A DNA stretch of 64,000 nucleotides from Macrococcus sp. 19Msa1099 (lineage in GTDB: Bacteria; Bacillota; Bacilli; Staphylococcales; Staphylococcaceae), in NCBI GenBank assembly GCA_019357535.2, contig CP079955.1, positions 1,736,001-1,800,000 on the forward strand. The letters run 5' to 3'. Position 1 is the first letter of the stretch. The number at the start of each line of letters is the position of its first letter. Under the pieces are notes generated by a model. That model did not search any database and was not told where the DNA came from. It was given only the letters and a program-made list of their open reading frames with translations. The position numbers and the translations under genes are program-made. This document shows, piece by piece, positions 44,600 to 52,536 of this stretch.

Positions 44600-45451
44600 A
44601 TGAAAATAGGAAAAAGAATTAAAAATCGCCGTCAACAACTTAATATGACTCAACATGAGCTATCAGATGGGATATGCACTCAAAGTCAAATCAGCAAGAT
44701 AGAGAAAGACGAGATTATACCTTTAGCAAGTCTTCTAGTGAAGATTGCTGAGAAATTGGAAGTTTCTTTAGATGATCTAGTCTATGAAAATAGAACAAAA
44801 AGAATAGAAAATGAATTTTTAATAGATAAGGAACGTATAGACTATTTATTGAAAATTAGAGAATATGGTAAAATACAAAATCTTATTAGCGTGATAGATA
44901 AAGAAAAATTAAGCTTTAATGACTCTATATATATTATGTATATATCATTAGTAACAGAAAACTATACACGAAATAGTAATTCATTAGAAAAATTAAATAT
45001 TTTTTACTCTGAACACAGTGACACTATGGAGGATAATCTTAAGATAAGAACTCTAAATAGCTTGGGTATTATGTCAATGGAAAATAATCAACCAGAGAAA
45101 GCTAAAGAGTATTTCTTGAAAGGTTATAGAATTGCGATAACAAGTAATGTATATGAGGATTTGTTATTCAAGGTTGCATATAATTACCTAAGGCTTCTCT
45201 TTCAGCTTGAAGAATACAAAGAGATGTATGATATTTCATGCACAGCTATAGAATTTGTCTTCGTGAATAATAATACCTATTGTTATCCTCAACTAGTTTT
45301 CTATAAATATTTTGCTTTAATGAAACTTAATTTGTTATCACTCGTAGATATGAAAGAGATAGAGACGGCCTTATTTTTCAGCATAAAAAAAGGTGAAAAT
45401 AAAACTACAGAAAATCTTGAAAAAATTATATGTAATTTGAAAAGATTATAA
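44600..45451 (+). CDS. PlcR-like transcription regulator (RNPP family, XRE HTH plus TPR)
   Basis: 283 residues, the size of PlcR. HTH at 5-60: IGKRIKNRRQQLNMTQHELSDGICTQSQISKIEKDEIIP, close to the ICHQSEVSRIE region of PlcR. The rest is helical with TPR-like repeats (LNSLGIMSMENNQPEKAKEYFLKGY; YNYLRLLFQLEEYKEMYDISCTAIEFVF), the peptide-binding part in PlcR, NprR and Rap. AAAGGG precedes the ATG. It lies divergent to the peptide gene and next to the M4 protease, as in PlcR/NprR control of proteases. Rgg-like alternatives are possible. Confidence 0.85.
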   Translation: MKIGKRIKNRRQQLNMTQHELSDGICTQSQISKIEKDEIIPLASLLVKIAEKLEVSLDDLVYENRTKRIENEFLIDKERIDYLLKIREYGKIQNLISVIDKEKLSFNDSIYIMYISLVTENYTRNSNSLEKLNIFYSEHSDTMEDNLKIRTLNSLGIMSMENNQPEKAKEYFLKGYRIAITSNVYEDLLFKVAYNYLRLLFQLEEYKEMYDISCTAIEFVFVNNNTYCYPQLVFYKYFALMKLNLLSLVDMKEIETALFFSIKKGENKTTENLEKIICNLKRL

Positions 45452-45694
45452 TTTGCACCTTCAATATAATTGAAATGAAAATAATAAACGCTACCAACCA
45501 TGTCATGGAATTCAATACTATTTGCTCAGTCAAAATAGATAGAGGATATACTGTCCTTACATCAGATATATTTTCAAACATATAATATTTCAAAATATCT
45601 TCTAAATTATTAACTGTTATCATTTTTTAGATTTCAATCGGTAATCGTTTAATTAGCCTTATTTATTATACAAATAACGTGTGATTACAAACAA

Positions 45695-45738
45695 AACACT
45701 CCAGAGTTAAGATTTTCAAATCTAACTTCTGGAGTGTT
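45695..45738 (-). terminator. Terminator of the FAD monooxygenase operon
   Basis: AACACTCCAGA / TCTGGAGTGTT with an inner TTAGATT/AATCTAA pairing. The remaining stretch 45452-45694 shows no convincing gene. Confidence 0.85.
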
Positions 45739-45769
45739 GCTCACATCTTTGTAACACGACGTTCTTATT

Positions 45770-46885
45770 TCAATTTAATGGTCTTCTATTCAGAAATTCT
45801 GTCTGCTTATTCAAGACATATTCAGGAATATTTTTTACGACTTTATTACGTAATTGAATAAACAGCTGCGATTCACTTTGAGCAGCTTTCCCTATCTTAC
45901 GGGACTTCAGTATGACTTTCTTCGTATGCGGAACACTTAATCGGTCATAATTTGCAAGTGCTTCTTTCAATGGGTATTGTTCTAACTGGTTGACGAGACA
46001 TACTGCATCTTCAATGGCCTGCGATGCACCTTGTCCCATATTAGGTGTCGCTGCATGTGCTGCATCCCCTAGTAATACGACACGTCCTTTTACAAATGTC
46101 TTAAGCGGTTCAATATCATATATATCATGATGTAATGGATCTCCGACTGTGTTGTCTAAAACATTAGTCACTGCATGAGGAAATTCTTTAAAGTATCGCT
46201 TTAACTTCTTCAGATTATAGTTTCTGAATTCTGTATCCCGTTCAAGGGCATTAATGCATAAAAACCAGTAGACTTCATTATCTCCCAGAGGAACAATCCC
46301 GAATCTGCCACGCGCATCCCAGTATTCTAACGCTGTCTTGTCGTTCAGCCCTGGATTCACGCTCGTTCCTCTAAAGCATGTATATCCTTGATACTTCGCC
46401 TCACTACCTGGAAACATCTGTCTGCGCACTTGAGAGTGCAGCCCGTCCGCTGCAATAATGAGATCATACTGGTTGCTAGTACCATCATTCACTTTAATTG
46501 TTCCTGCATCAAAGTCTGTAATCTTGACGACCTCTTTAATCAACCTTACATTCCCTTTATAATGATAACGTAGTATATTATGCAGTGAACTGCGCTGTAT
46601 CGTAATATTATCTTCTCCAGCTTTATTAAAGATCACACGATTTAAATATGTATCGTTCGCATCTCTTAGCTGAGCTTCAATCAAAATATTGCCGTCTCTT
46701 TTTATATCTTCAGCAATATCATAACGTTCAAGTGCACGTATCGCGTTTTCACCGATACCAAGACCTACACCTTCTTGTTTTAATACGTGTCTCTTTTCTA
46801 GTACTTCTACGCTATGTCCAAGACGTTCTAGTAATATCGCTGCGGTTAAACCACCGATACCCGCACCAATGATTCCTATACGCAT
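45770..46885 (-). CDS. FAD-dependent aromatic-type monooxygenase
   Basis: 371 residues of the UbiH/PHBH family. FAD-binding GAGIGGLTAAILLERLG at 6-22, DG motif AADGLHSQVRRQMFPGS, and GDAAHAATPNMGQGASQAIEDA near residue 285. It hydroxylates an unknown, probably aromatic or polyketide-like substrate using NAD(P)H. GGAGTG precedes the ATG. Its first codons overlap the end of the acetyltransferase gene by 10 bases. Confidence 0.9.
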   Translation of the reverse strand: MRIGIIGAGIGGLTAAILLERLGHSVEVLEKRHVLKQEGVGLGIGENAIRALERYDIAEDIKRDGNILIEAQLRDANDTYLNRVIFNKAGEDNITIQRSSLHNILRYHYKGNVRLIKEVVKITDFDAGTIKVNDGTSNQYDLIIAADGLHSQVRRQMFPGSEAKYQGYTCFRGTSVNPGLNDKTALEYWDARGRFGIVPLGDNEVYWFLCINALERDTEFRNYNLKKLKRYFKEFPHAVTNVLDNTVGDPLHHDIYDIEPLKTFVKGRVVLLGDAAHAATPNMGQGASQAIEDAVCLVNQLEQYPLKEALANYDRLSVPHTKKVILKSRKIGKAAQSESQLFIQLRNKVVKNIPEYVLNKQTEFLNRRPLN

Positions 46886-47361
46886 GTCATCACTCCATTA
46901 AATTCATATTCATAATAATAATAGCTATCATCTATATTCGTACATATAAAGTCTAACGTCTCAAGTAAACGCTGAGATGCTGTATTATCGATTAGTGCCG
47001 ATGCTTTAATCGTCAGTTTGTCATGATGTTGTGTTAAATGCGCTATAAGACAGCTTATCGCTTCATAAGCATAGCCGTTACGTCTATAGTTACAGCGTAT
47101 GTGGTAGCCGATTTCTATCTCATGATGCCAGCTCGGTGGTCCACTGAGGGAGATTTCACCAATGAAAGTATCCTCCAGCTTCAATAACCACGTCCCATAA
47201 CCAATACGTCCTGGCATCATATGCTGTTTGTAAACTTCTTGAATATATTTGCTACCGTACTTATAGTTCGACAGCACTTCTTCTAAATTTTGTGCACATA
47301 AAGCATCAATTATCAACCGCTCTGACTGTAATTGATAACTGATTGTCATAGCACTGTTCAT
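46876..47361 (-). CDS. GNAT-family N-acetyltransferase (RimJ-like)
   Basis: 161 residues. ERLIIDALCAQNLEEVLSNY is the RimJ/RimL-type opening; IGEISLSGPPSWHHEIEIGYHIRCNYRRNGYAYEAISCLIAHL has the CoA-binding R-x-x-G-x-A loop; ASQRLLETLDF follows. The start follows GGTGAG. It overlaps the monooxygenase gene, so the two are coexpressed. The acceptor is unknown. Confidence 0.88.
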   Translation of the reverse strand: MNSAMTISYQLQSERLIIDALCAQNLEEVLSNYKYGSKYIQEVYKQHMMPGRIGYGTWLLKLEDTFIGEISLSGPPSWHHEIEIGYHIRCNYRRNGYAYEAISCLIAHLTQHHDKLTIKASALIDNTASQRLLETLDFICTNIDDSYYYYEYEFNGVMTCV

Positions 47362-47436
47362 ACGCTCACCTGATTCTCATAATATAATTTCATTATACAT
47401 CATCCATTATATAAATGCTTTTTTGAGCAAAGAGAC

Positions 47437-47465
47437 ACGTCGCCAGAAATGGAATCAGACGACGT
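47437..47465 (-). terminator. Hairpin after yidC
   Basis: ACGTCG / CGACGT arms after the stop at 47475. The T run lies further downstream, so function is probable rather than certain. Confidence 0.5.
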
Positions 47466-47474
47466 TTAAGTTAC

Positions 47475-48197
47475 TTAGTTATAAAGTTTATTCGATATAT
47501 ATTGCTGGGTGATTAAGATGACTGCACCGACAGACCAATATAATGGCAGTGCTGCTGGTGAATGGAAGCTGACGAAGATAATCATCATCGGACTCATCAG
47601 TATCATCGGTCGCATTTGTTTACGCGTTGCTTCCGGCATATATTGCAATGATATCCAAGACTGCAAGAAATATAATGCGCCTGCAATCACCATCATCATG
47701 ATATCTGGACTCCCCAGATTAAACCAGAGAAAACTTTGAGTTGCAATATCCTTACTATGCGTTATCGCAAAATATAACGCCATCAATATCGGCATCTGTA
47801 CGATGACCGGAAGACAGCCCATGTTTAATGGATTTACATTATATTTGCTGTAAACTTTTAAAAGTTCTTGTGATAGTCGTGCTTTCTCCTCTTCATCTTT
47901 TGCAACTTTGATCTGATCCTGCAATTTTTTAATCTCAGGCTGAGCAAGCTTCATATTGCCTTGCATAACCTTCTGACGTTTCGTTGCGTTCAGCATCATC
48001 GGCATGAGTACAAGCCGTACACAGACCGTAACAAGTACAATCCCCATACCGTAGCTTCCATCAAAGAAACTCGCAAAATATTTTATCAACTGCGCAAATG
48101 GCTCCACCAGTGACTGATGAAATAGACCATCCTCTTTTGGCGCGCACCCTGTAAGTAGTAATAATAATGCTGTGAGTAAAACTGTGAATTTTTTCAA
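47475..48197 (-). CDS. yidC: Membrane protein insertase YidC/OxaA
   Basis: 240 residues of the short Gram-positive form. Lipobox LLTGCAP with Cys18; five membrane segments; GSYGMGIVLVTVCVRLVLMPMML contains the conserved Arg of the hydrophilic groove; NPLNMGCLPVIVQMPILMALYFAI is the family signature. TTG start 7 bases after AGGAGG. That ribosome site is the right arm of a perfect 15-bp hairpin (48206-48240), so translation should be low unless the leader ribosome opens it. Confidence 0.95.
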   Translation of the reverse strand: MKKFTVLLTALLLLLTGCAPKEDGLFHQSLVEPFAQLIKYFASFFDGSYGMGIVLVTVCVRLVLMPMMLNATKRQKVMQGNMKLAQPEIKKLQDQIKVAKDEEEKARLSQELLKVYSKYNVNPLNMGCLPVIVQMPILMALYFAITHSKDIATQSFLWFNLGSPDIMMMVIAGALYFLQSWISLQYMPEATRKQMRPMILMSPMMIIFVSFHSPAALPLYWSVGAVILITQQYISNKLYN

Positions 48198-48205
48198 TTT
48201 ATGTC

Positions 48206-48240
48206 CTCCTATATATTAATGTGAAATTAATATATAGGAG
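48206..48240 (-). promoter_or_regulatory. Shine-Dalgarno-sequestering hairpin of yidC
   Basis: On the minus strand CTCCTATATATTAAT, loop TTCAC, ATTAATATATAGGAG: 15 perfect pairs. The right arm contains AGGAG of the yidC ribosome site. The left arm encodes the leader's last codons Ser-Pro-Ile-Tyr-stop, so a ribosome paused near the leader's end would melt it. Confidence 0.88.
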
Positions 48241-48496
48241 ATGCCGCTACCTCATCGGACTGTCTGGACAGACACTTAATACGCCATATTAGCGTTTTGG
48301 AAATCAATAGATACGTATACGTTACTTTATGTTTAATCTTTCTGACTTCAATCCACTCTGCACTTACTTTAACATGTGCAATCGTGTGAATCAGTAAGAA
48401 TAAAAAGGCAGTGAAGTATGGAATTAAATAGAGTAATTTAAAGAAAATATACTTCCACAGTAAATCTTCAGTTAATAAGTTGATCAATAACTCCAT
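48227..48496 (-). CDS. MifM-like regulatory leader peptide upstream of yidC
   Basis: 89 residues. One hydrophobic segment at about 17-41 (IFFKLLYLIPYFTAFLFLLI), a basic middle, and a C-terminal region LIWRIKCLSRQSDEVAASPIY. Length, one membrane segment, the W-basic pattern and the acidic residues shortly before the end recall Bacillus MifM, whose nascent chain stalls the ribosome and opens a hairpin masking the yidC2 ribosome site. Here the stop lies inside such a hairpin. ATG at 48496, 7 bases after AAGGGG. The stalling function is inferred; the layout is seen. Confidence 0.78.
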   Translation of the reverse strand: MELLINLLTEDLLWKYIFFKLLYLIPYFTAFLFLLIHTIAHVKVSAEWIEVRKIKHKVTYTYLLISKTLIWRIKCLSRQSDEVAASPIY

Positions 48497-48569
48497 CACT
48501 TCACCCCTTCTTTATATTAGTATGGATAGAATATCATAATTTGGTTGAAAGGTGATAGTTATGTTATCG

Positions 48570-48842
48570 GCGAGTGGCCGATAATAGGACATTCAGACTC
48601 ACTTTTGTACGCGAGTGGCCGATAATGGGACATTCAGACTCACTTTTGTACGCGAGTGGCCGATAATGGGACATTCAGACTCACTTTTGTACGCGAGTGG
48701 CCGATAATGGGACATTCAGACTCACTTTTGTACGCGAGTGGCCGATAATGGGACATTCAGACTCACTTTTGTACGCGAGTGGCCGATAATCGGACATTCA
48801 GACTCACTTTTGTACGCGAGTGGCCGATAATAGGACATTCGA
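48570..48842. repeat. Tandem array of 41-bp repeats (about 6.7 copies)
   Basis: GCGAGTGGCC recurs at 48570, 48611, 48652, 48693, 48734, 48775 and 48816, exactly 41 bp apart. Units are identical except one base after GATAAT (A, G, G, G, G, C, A). Not a CRISPR array: there are no unique spacers. Same period as the array at 27001. A 7-codon frame (48561) with AAAGGTG leads into it. Confidence 0.95.
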
Positions 48843-48905
48843 GTTCTCCTCAAACACTCACTCAATATAAAGAAACGTGCGATCACCTAAGATCGCACGT
48901 TCTTC

Positions 48906-50969
48906 TTATTTTCTTTTCAACAATCTCAAACTATTCAGTGTCACTAATATCGTTGCACCCATATCCGCGAATATTGCGATCCATAATGTGAGCCATCCTG
49001 GAATCACGAGTAGTATCGCAAGTAGCTTTAAGCCAAGTGCGAACGTGATATTCTGCTTAATAATCTTCAATGTACGTTTGCTCAGTTGAATCACACGGGG
49101 TAAATCGTCAAGATTATCTTTCATAAATGCAATGTCCGCTGTTTCTAATGCGGTATCTGTTGCGGCCCCGCCCATCGAGAAACCGACGTCAGCTTGAGCG
49201 AGTGCGGGCGCATCGTTAACACCATCTCCAACCATCGCAACACGTCCATGTTGCTGATAATCTTTAATGATATCCAGTTTATCTTCAGGCAATAATCCCG
49301 CATGTACTTGTGTTAATCCGATTTCTTTGCCGATTGTTTCAGCAACTGACTTATGATCCCCTGTTAACATGACAGTATCAATGTTCATTTGTTCAAGGGT
49401 ACGAATGACTGATTCTGCTTCTTCTCTCAGTGTATCTTTAATAAAGAACACACTGTAAATTCGATTGACTGTTCCAAAGAGCACCATCGTTGCACCTGTT
49501 TCATGCATGTTTTCTATTTCTTTTTGTGCATCATCAGATAAATCAAAGAAAGAACGTTGCCCAATTCGGTATTCAACACCATCGAATACGCCTTTTACAC
49601 CTTTAGCAGTAACCACTTCATAATCGGTTACAGGAACGAGCGTGCGCACTTCAAGCGAGTCGACGACGGCACGACTGAGTGGATGTCCAGCCTCTTTTTC
49701 AAGTGTATAGATAATGTCATCCTTCTGATCTGCTTCAAAATCTCTTCTTGACACAACAGCAGGTGTTCCTTTCGTCAAAGTTCCTGTCTTATCGAAAGCA
49801 ACGGTGCCAATATGTCCAGCGTTCTCGAGATGCACGCCCCCTTTAATGAGCATTCCTTCTTTTGCTGCGCGTCCAATCGCTGTTACGATTGCTACTGGCG
49901 TGGATATTACAAGTGCACAAGGACATCCAACAACAAGCACTGACAACCCTTGATATAAGTAGTGATTAAAATCGCCTCCAAAGAGCGGTGGTACCACAAT
50001 AACCATTAATGCAATCAGCATAATAATCGGAGTGTAATATTTCGCAAATCTATCGACGAACTTCTGGGTCGGCGCTTTCTCGCTCTGCGCTTCTTCTACA
50101 AGATGAATCATCTGTGCAAGTTTCGTCTCATCATTTCGTTTAGTTACGCGGACTGTCAACTGACCGGATTCATTCAGCGTACCTGAATACACAGTGTCTC
50201 CCTCCTGCTTATGTACAGGAATACTTTCTCCAGTGATGCTCGCCTGATTAATATTACTTTGTCCATCGGTTACAACACCGTCTACTGGTATTTTCTTACC
50301 AGGCAGTACTTTGACGATATCACCAGGCATAATGCTGTCTACATCCACTTCAATAAACTTACCTTCACGTGCTATAAGCGCAACGTCTGGCGAGATATCA
50401 ATAAGCGAAGCGATACCTGCACGGGATTTCTCCATCGCGTACCCTTCTAACGCTTCACTTATCGCAAAGAGTACAACGACCATCGCGCCTTCTTGTAATT
50501 CACCAATTAGCGCTGCACCAATGATAGCAACCGTCATCAGTACATTCATATCAAAGTTCAATTTAAACAGACCTTTTACTCCTTCGATAAATAGATGGTA
50601 ACCCCCAACCAATATCGCAATGATGAACACAACACGCGTTACTGTATGATCCTCACCAAAGTTCAGACTACATAGCATCCCAATCAAAAATATAATTGCC
50701 GATAATATAAACGGTATATTCTCTCTCTTCTTATAGAAAGGAACTTTGTTAACACGTTTAATATGGGCCGGTCTCACTTTGATGTTATCGAATTTACCTG
50801 CCGCTTCTAACGCCTCAATGGATGCATCTCCAGTAACTTCAAGCTTGGCCGCACCAAAGTTTAAAGTGACATCCTCTACACCTGGAATTGCCTTCACGTT
50901 ATCCTGAAATTTCGCTGCACAATTTGTACATGACAAACCTTCTAAGCGATACACTTCTTTATTCTTCAT
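48906..50969 (-). CDS. cadA: Cadmium/zinc-exporting P-type ATPase CadA
   Basis: 687 residues, P1B-2. A single HMA domain has GLSCTNCAAKF with Cys14 and Cys17; the membrane metal site is CPC (GCPCALVISTP); phosphorylation motif DKTGTLTKG and hinge GDGVNDAPALA are present. It pumps Cd, Zn or Pb out of the cell. ATG at 50969 is chosen after GGAG; it overlaps the end of cadC, giving a cadC-cadA operon. The divergent P1B-4 pump at 13083 covers a different metal class. Confidence 0.94.
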   Translation of the reverse strand: MKNKEVYRLEGLSCTNCAAKFQDNVKAIPGVEDVTLNFGAAKLEVTGDASIEALEAAGKFDNIKVRPAHIKRVNKVPFYKKRENIPFILSAIIFLIGMLCSLNFGEDHTVTRVVFIIAILVGGYHLFIEGVKGLFKLNFDMNVLMTVAIIGAALIGELQEGAMVVVLFAISEALEGYAMEKSRAGIASLIDISPDVALIAREGKFIEVDVDSIMPGDIVKVLPGKKIPVDGVVTDGQSNINQASITGESIPVHKQEGDTVYSGTLNESGQLTVRVTKRNDETKLAQMIHLVEEAQSEKAPTQKFVDRFAKYYTPIIMLIALMVIVVPPLFGGDFNHYLYQGLSVLVVGCPCALVISTPVAIVTAIGRAAKEGMLIKGGVHLENAGHIGTVAFDKTGTLTKGTPAVVSRRDFEADQKDDIIYTLEKEAGHPLSRAVVDSLEVRTLVPVTDYEVVTAKGVKGVFDGVEYRIGQRSFFDLSDDAQKEIENMHETGATMVLFGTVNRIYSVFFIKDTLREEAESVIRTLEQMNIDTVMLTGDHKSVAETIGKEIGLTQVHAGLLPEDKLDIIKDYQQHGRVAMVGDGVNDAPALAQADVGFSMGGAATDTALETADIAFMKDNLDDLPRVIQLSKRTLKIIKQNITFALGLKLLAILLVIPGWLTLWIAIFADMGATILVTLNSLRLLKRK

Positions 50970-51321
50970 CGTCCTCATCTCCATGTGCTAACGCTGTTCT
51001 TATCAACGTCTTAATATGATCATCTTTCAGTTCATAAAATGCATTCTTACCCTTTTTTTCGACGCTTACAATATGTGATTTAAGCAAATATCTGAGATGA
51101 TGACTCGTCGTAGCGACAGTCGCGCCGATAATGTTTGCCAGATCACACACGCATAATTTCTCTTCAAGCAGCAAACTATAGCAGATTGACAAACGATTTT
51201 TATCAGCTAATGCCTTATAAATCGAAAGCATTGGCGCTAAGTCAACAACCTCCATATTCGCTTTTACACGTGATACTTTATGTTCATCAAATAAGTAAAC
51301 ATCACACATATCATTACTCAC
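50959..51321 (-). CDS. cadC: CadC-type ArsR repressor
   Basis: 120 residues. ELLLEEKLCVCDLANI has the alpha3 cysteines Cys57 and Cys59 that bind Cd/Pb; an N-terminal Cys6 is also present, but the second N-terminal Cys of staphylococcal CadC (in FCYDEEKV) is replaced (YLFDEHKV). The winged helix is ATVATTSHHLRYLLKSHIV. A perfect palindromic operator lies 12 bp upstream. It represses cadCA until metal binds; the altered site may change affinity (inference). Confidence 0.9.
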   Translation of the reverse strand: MSNDMCDVYLFDEHKVSRVKANMEVVDLAPMLSIYKALADKNRLSICYSLLLEEKLCVCDLANIIGATVATTSHHLRYLLKSHIVSVEKKGKNAFYELKDDHIKTLIRTALAHGDEDDEE

Positions 51322-51332
51322 ACATCCACCTC

Positions 51333-51352
51333 ATTCAAATATATATTTGAAT
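51333..51352 (-). promoter_or_regulatory. CadC operator
   Basis: ATTCAAATATATATTTGAAT, a perfect 20-bp palindrome just upstream of cadC, in the style of ArsR/SmtB operators. Confidence 0.78.
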
Positions 51353-51370
51353 ATATTATATAACAAACGT

Positions 51371-51396
51371 AACATTCAAACAATGATTTGAATGTT
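51371..51396. promoter_or_regulatory. Second palindrome between cadC and the gene at 51466
   Basis: AACATTCAAA, 6 bases, TTTGAATGTT: a perfect 10-bp inverted repeat. It shares ATTCAAA with the cadC operator and may be a second repressor site. Confidence 0.5.
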
Positions 51397-51465
51397 ATGT
51401 TTATATCTTTTTACTACGGGAATCTTATTGATGAACAAATAATAAATAAGGGAGTTTTATCCATA

Positions 51466-51696
51466 ATGGAATCAAGTAGTAATTATTTAAAGATTGAGAT
51501 TAAGCTGGACAACAATGAAACGGTTTATCATTACGAGTTCTTCTCAACAGATGAGAAGATTGCGTACAATAACTTCATCACAAAATGTGACCGTAACGAA
51601 ACAGGTTTCCTTCCAATCAATGACGGGGAACATAATAGTGCAATCAATCTAAATAAAATCGTCAAAATTACTCCGCTTGAAAGAACGAATATTTAA
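51466..51696 (+). CDS. Hypothetical protein, 76 residues
   Basis: Begins MESSSNYLKIEIKLDNNET and continues VYHYEFFSTDEKIAYNNFITKCDRNETGFLPINDGEHNSAINLNKIVKITPLE, a beta-rich small fold. No membrane segment. AAGGGAG lies 11 bases before the ATG at 51466; the frame extends further up but lacks a ribosome site. Its promoter region holds the palindrome at 51371, so it could belong to the metal regulon. Not recognised. Confidence 0.65.
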   Translation: MESSSNYLKIEIKLDNNETVYHYEFFSTDEKIAYNNFITKCDRNETGFLPINDGEHNSAINLNKIVKITPLERTNI

Positions 51697-51701
51697 ATAG
51701 T

Positions 51702-51731
51702 AAAAAGCACCTGACACGTCAGGTGCTTTTT
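51702..51731. terminator. Bidirectional terminator
   Basis: AAAAAGCACCTGAC / GTCAGGTGCTTTTT between convergent genes. Confidence 0.9.
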
Positions 51732-51736
51732 ACTAT

Positions 51737-52381
51737 TTAATATTTATCTTCATCCATAATTTTCTCCAAATAACTATCTACCAGTTTGCCGTGTTTATTA
51801 ATACGCACTGCACATAGGTGCTCATAGTTCCCCGCACCTGTATCGATGTTGAGTATATTACGTTTCTTATCATACTCCGGCTTACCACTTTCTGTCGGCG
51901 TATGTCCTATCACCTGCAGCTTATGCATATGCTTCAACTTTCCACGGTAGCGCAGTACACACCAACTGCTCTCTGTGCTAAACTTTCTAAAGTTCAGCCA
52001 GTTTACGCCGGCATGTGATACATACAGTACCTCATTTTCATAATAAAGCGGTAAACGATGCATCCACTCAATATCCCTGTCGAATTTTTTCAATGGATAA
52101 TGTGTGAGCGTCCTTCTGTAGTTTTCTTTCATCTCTGACTTTGGTGTATGCTGCATCATATACTGTACCATCTTATATTCATGGTTCCCTTTAATACACA
52201 CCGTATCCGGATACATATTGCACAGCTTTCTAATATAATAGACTACATCTCTCGAATTGCAGCCTTTGTTAATATAGTCTCCGACAAAGATAAGCTGTTC
52301 TTCGCCTTTTTTCCAGTGCTTCATGATTTTCTTCAAGGTAAAGAAACAACCGTGTACATCTCCAACAATAAAATAATTCAT
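51737..52381 (-). CDS. Metallophosphoesterase (PrpE/serine-threonine phosphatase-like)
   Basis: 214 residues. GDVHG at 7-11, GDYINKG, GNHEYKM, VSHAGVNW and VIGHTPTE give the full metal-binding set of PPP phosphatases. Bacillus PrpE and phage-type phosphatases share the architecture; the substrate could be a phosphoprotein or Ap4A. MNYFIVGDVHG at 52381 is 9 bases after GGGG; starts at 52390 and 52396 are also possible. Confidence 0.88.
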   Translation of the reverse strand: MNYFIVGDVHGCFFTLKKIMKHWKKGEEQLIFVGDYINKGCNSRDVVYYIRKLCNMYPDTVCIKGNHEYKMVQYMMQHTPKSEMKENYRRTLTHYPLKKFDRDIEWMHRLPLYYENEVLYVSHAGVNWLNFRKFSTESSWCVLRYRGKLKHMHKLQVIGHTPTESGKPEYDKKRNILNIDTGAGNYEHLCAVRINKHGKLVDSYLEKIMDEDKY

Positions 52382-52536
52382 CTTTGCCATCCCCATAATA
52401 AAAAGATTAGTAGTTACTGATTATAATTCAATCGCCGAAAAATCTAAAGAAAATATTGAAATAAATTATGAAACCCCTTACAATTTTCTTTCCGATTTTG
52501 ATACAATTGGAATTGAATAAACAAAGAAGGATGTGA

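Noticed and set aside
45426-45623. 65-residue minus-strand frame with a hydrophobic end
   Set aside because: No ribosome site before its ATG, it overlaps the end of the regulator gene in antisense, and composition alone explains it. It remains a weak possibility.
48561-48584. 7-codon frame leading into the second 41-bp array, after AAAGGTG
   Set aside because: The ribosome-site match is plausible, but a 7-codon frame in isolation cannot be told from chance.
48570-48842. Possible CRISPR array
   Set aside because: The period is constant and the whole unit is repeated; there are no unique spacers, and no cas gene is in the window.
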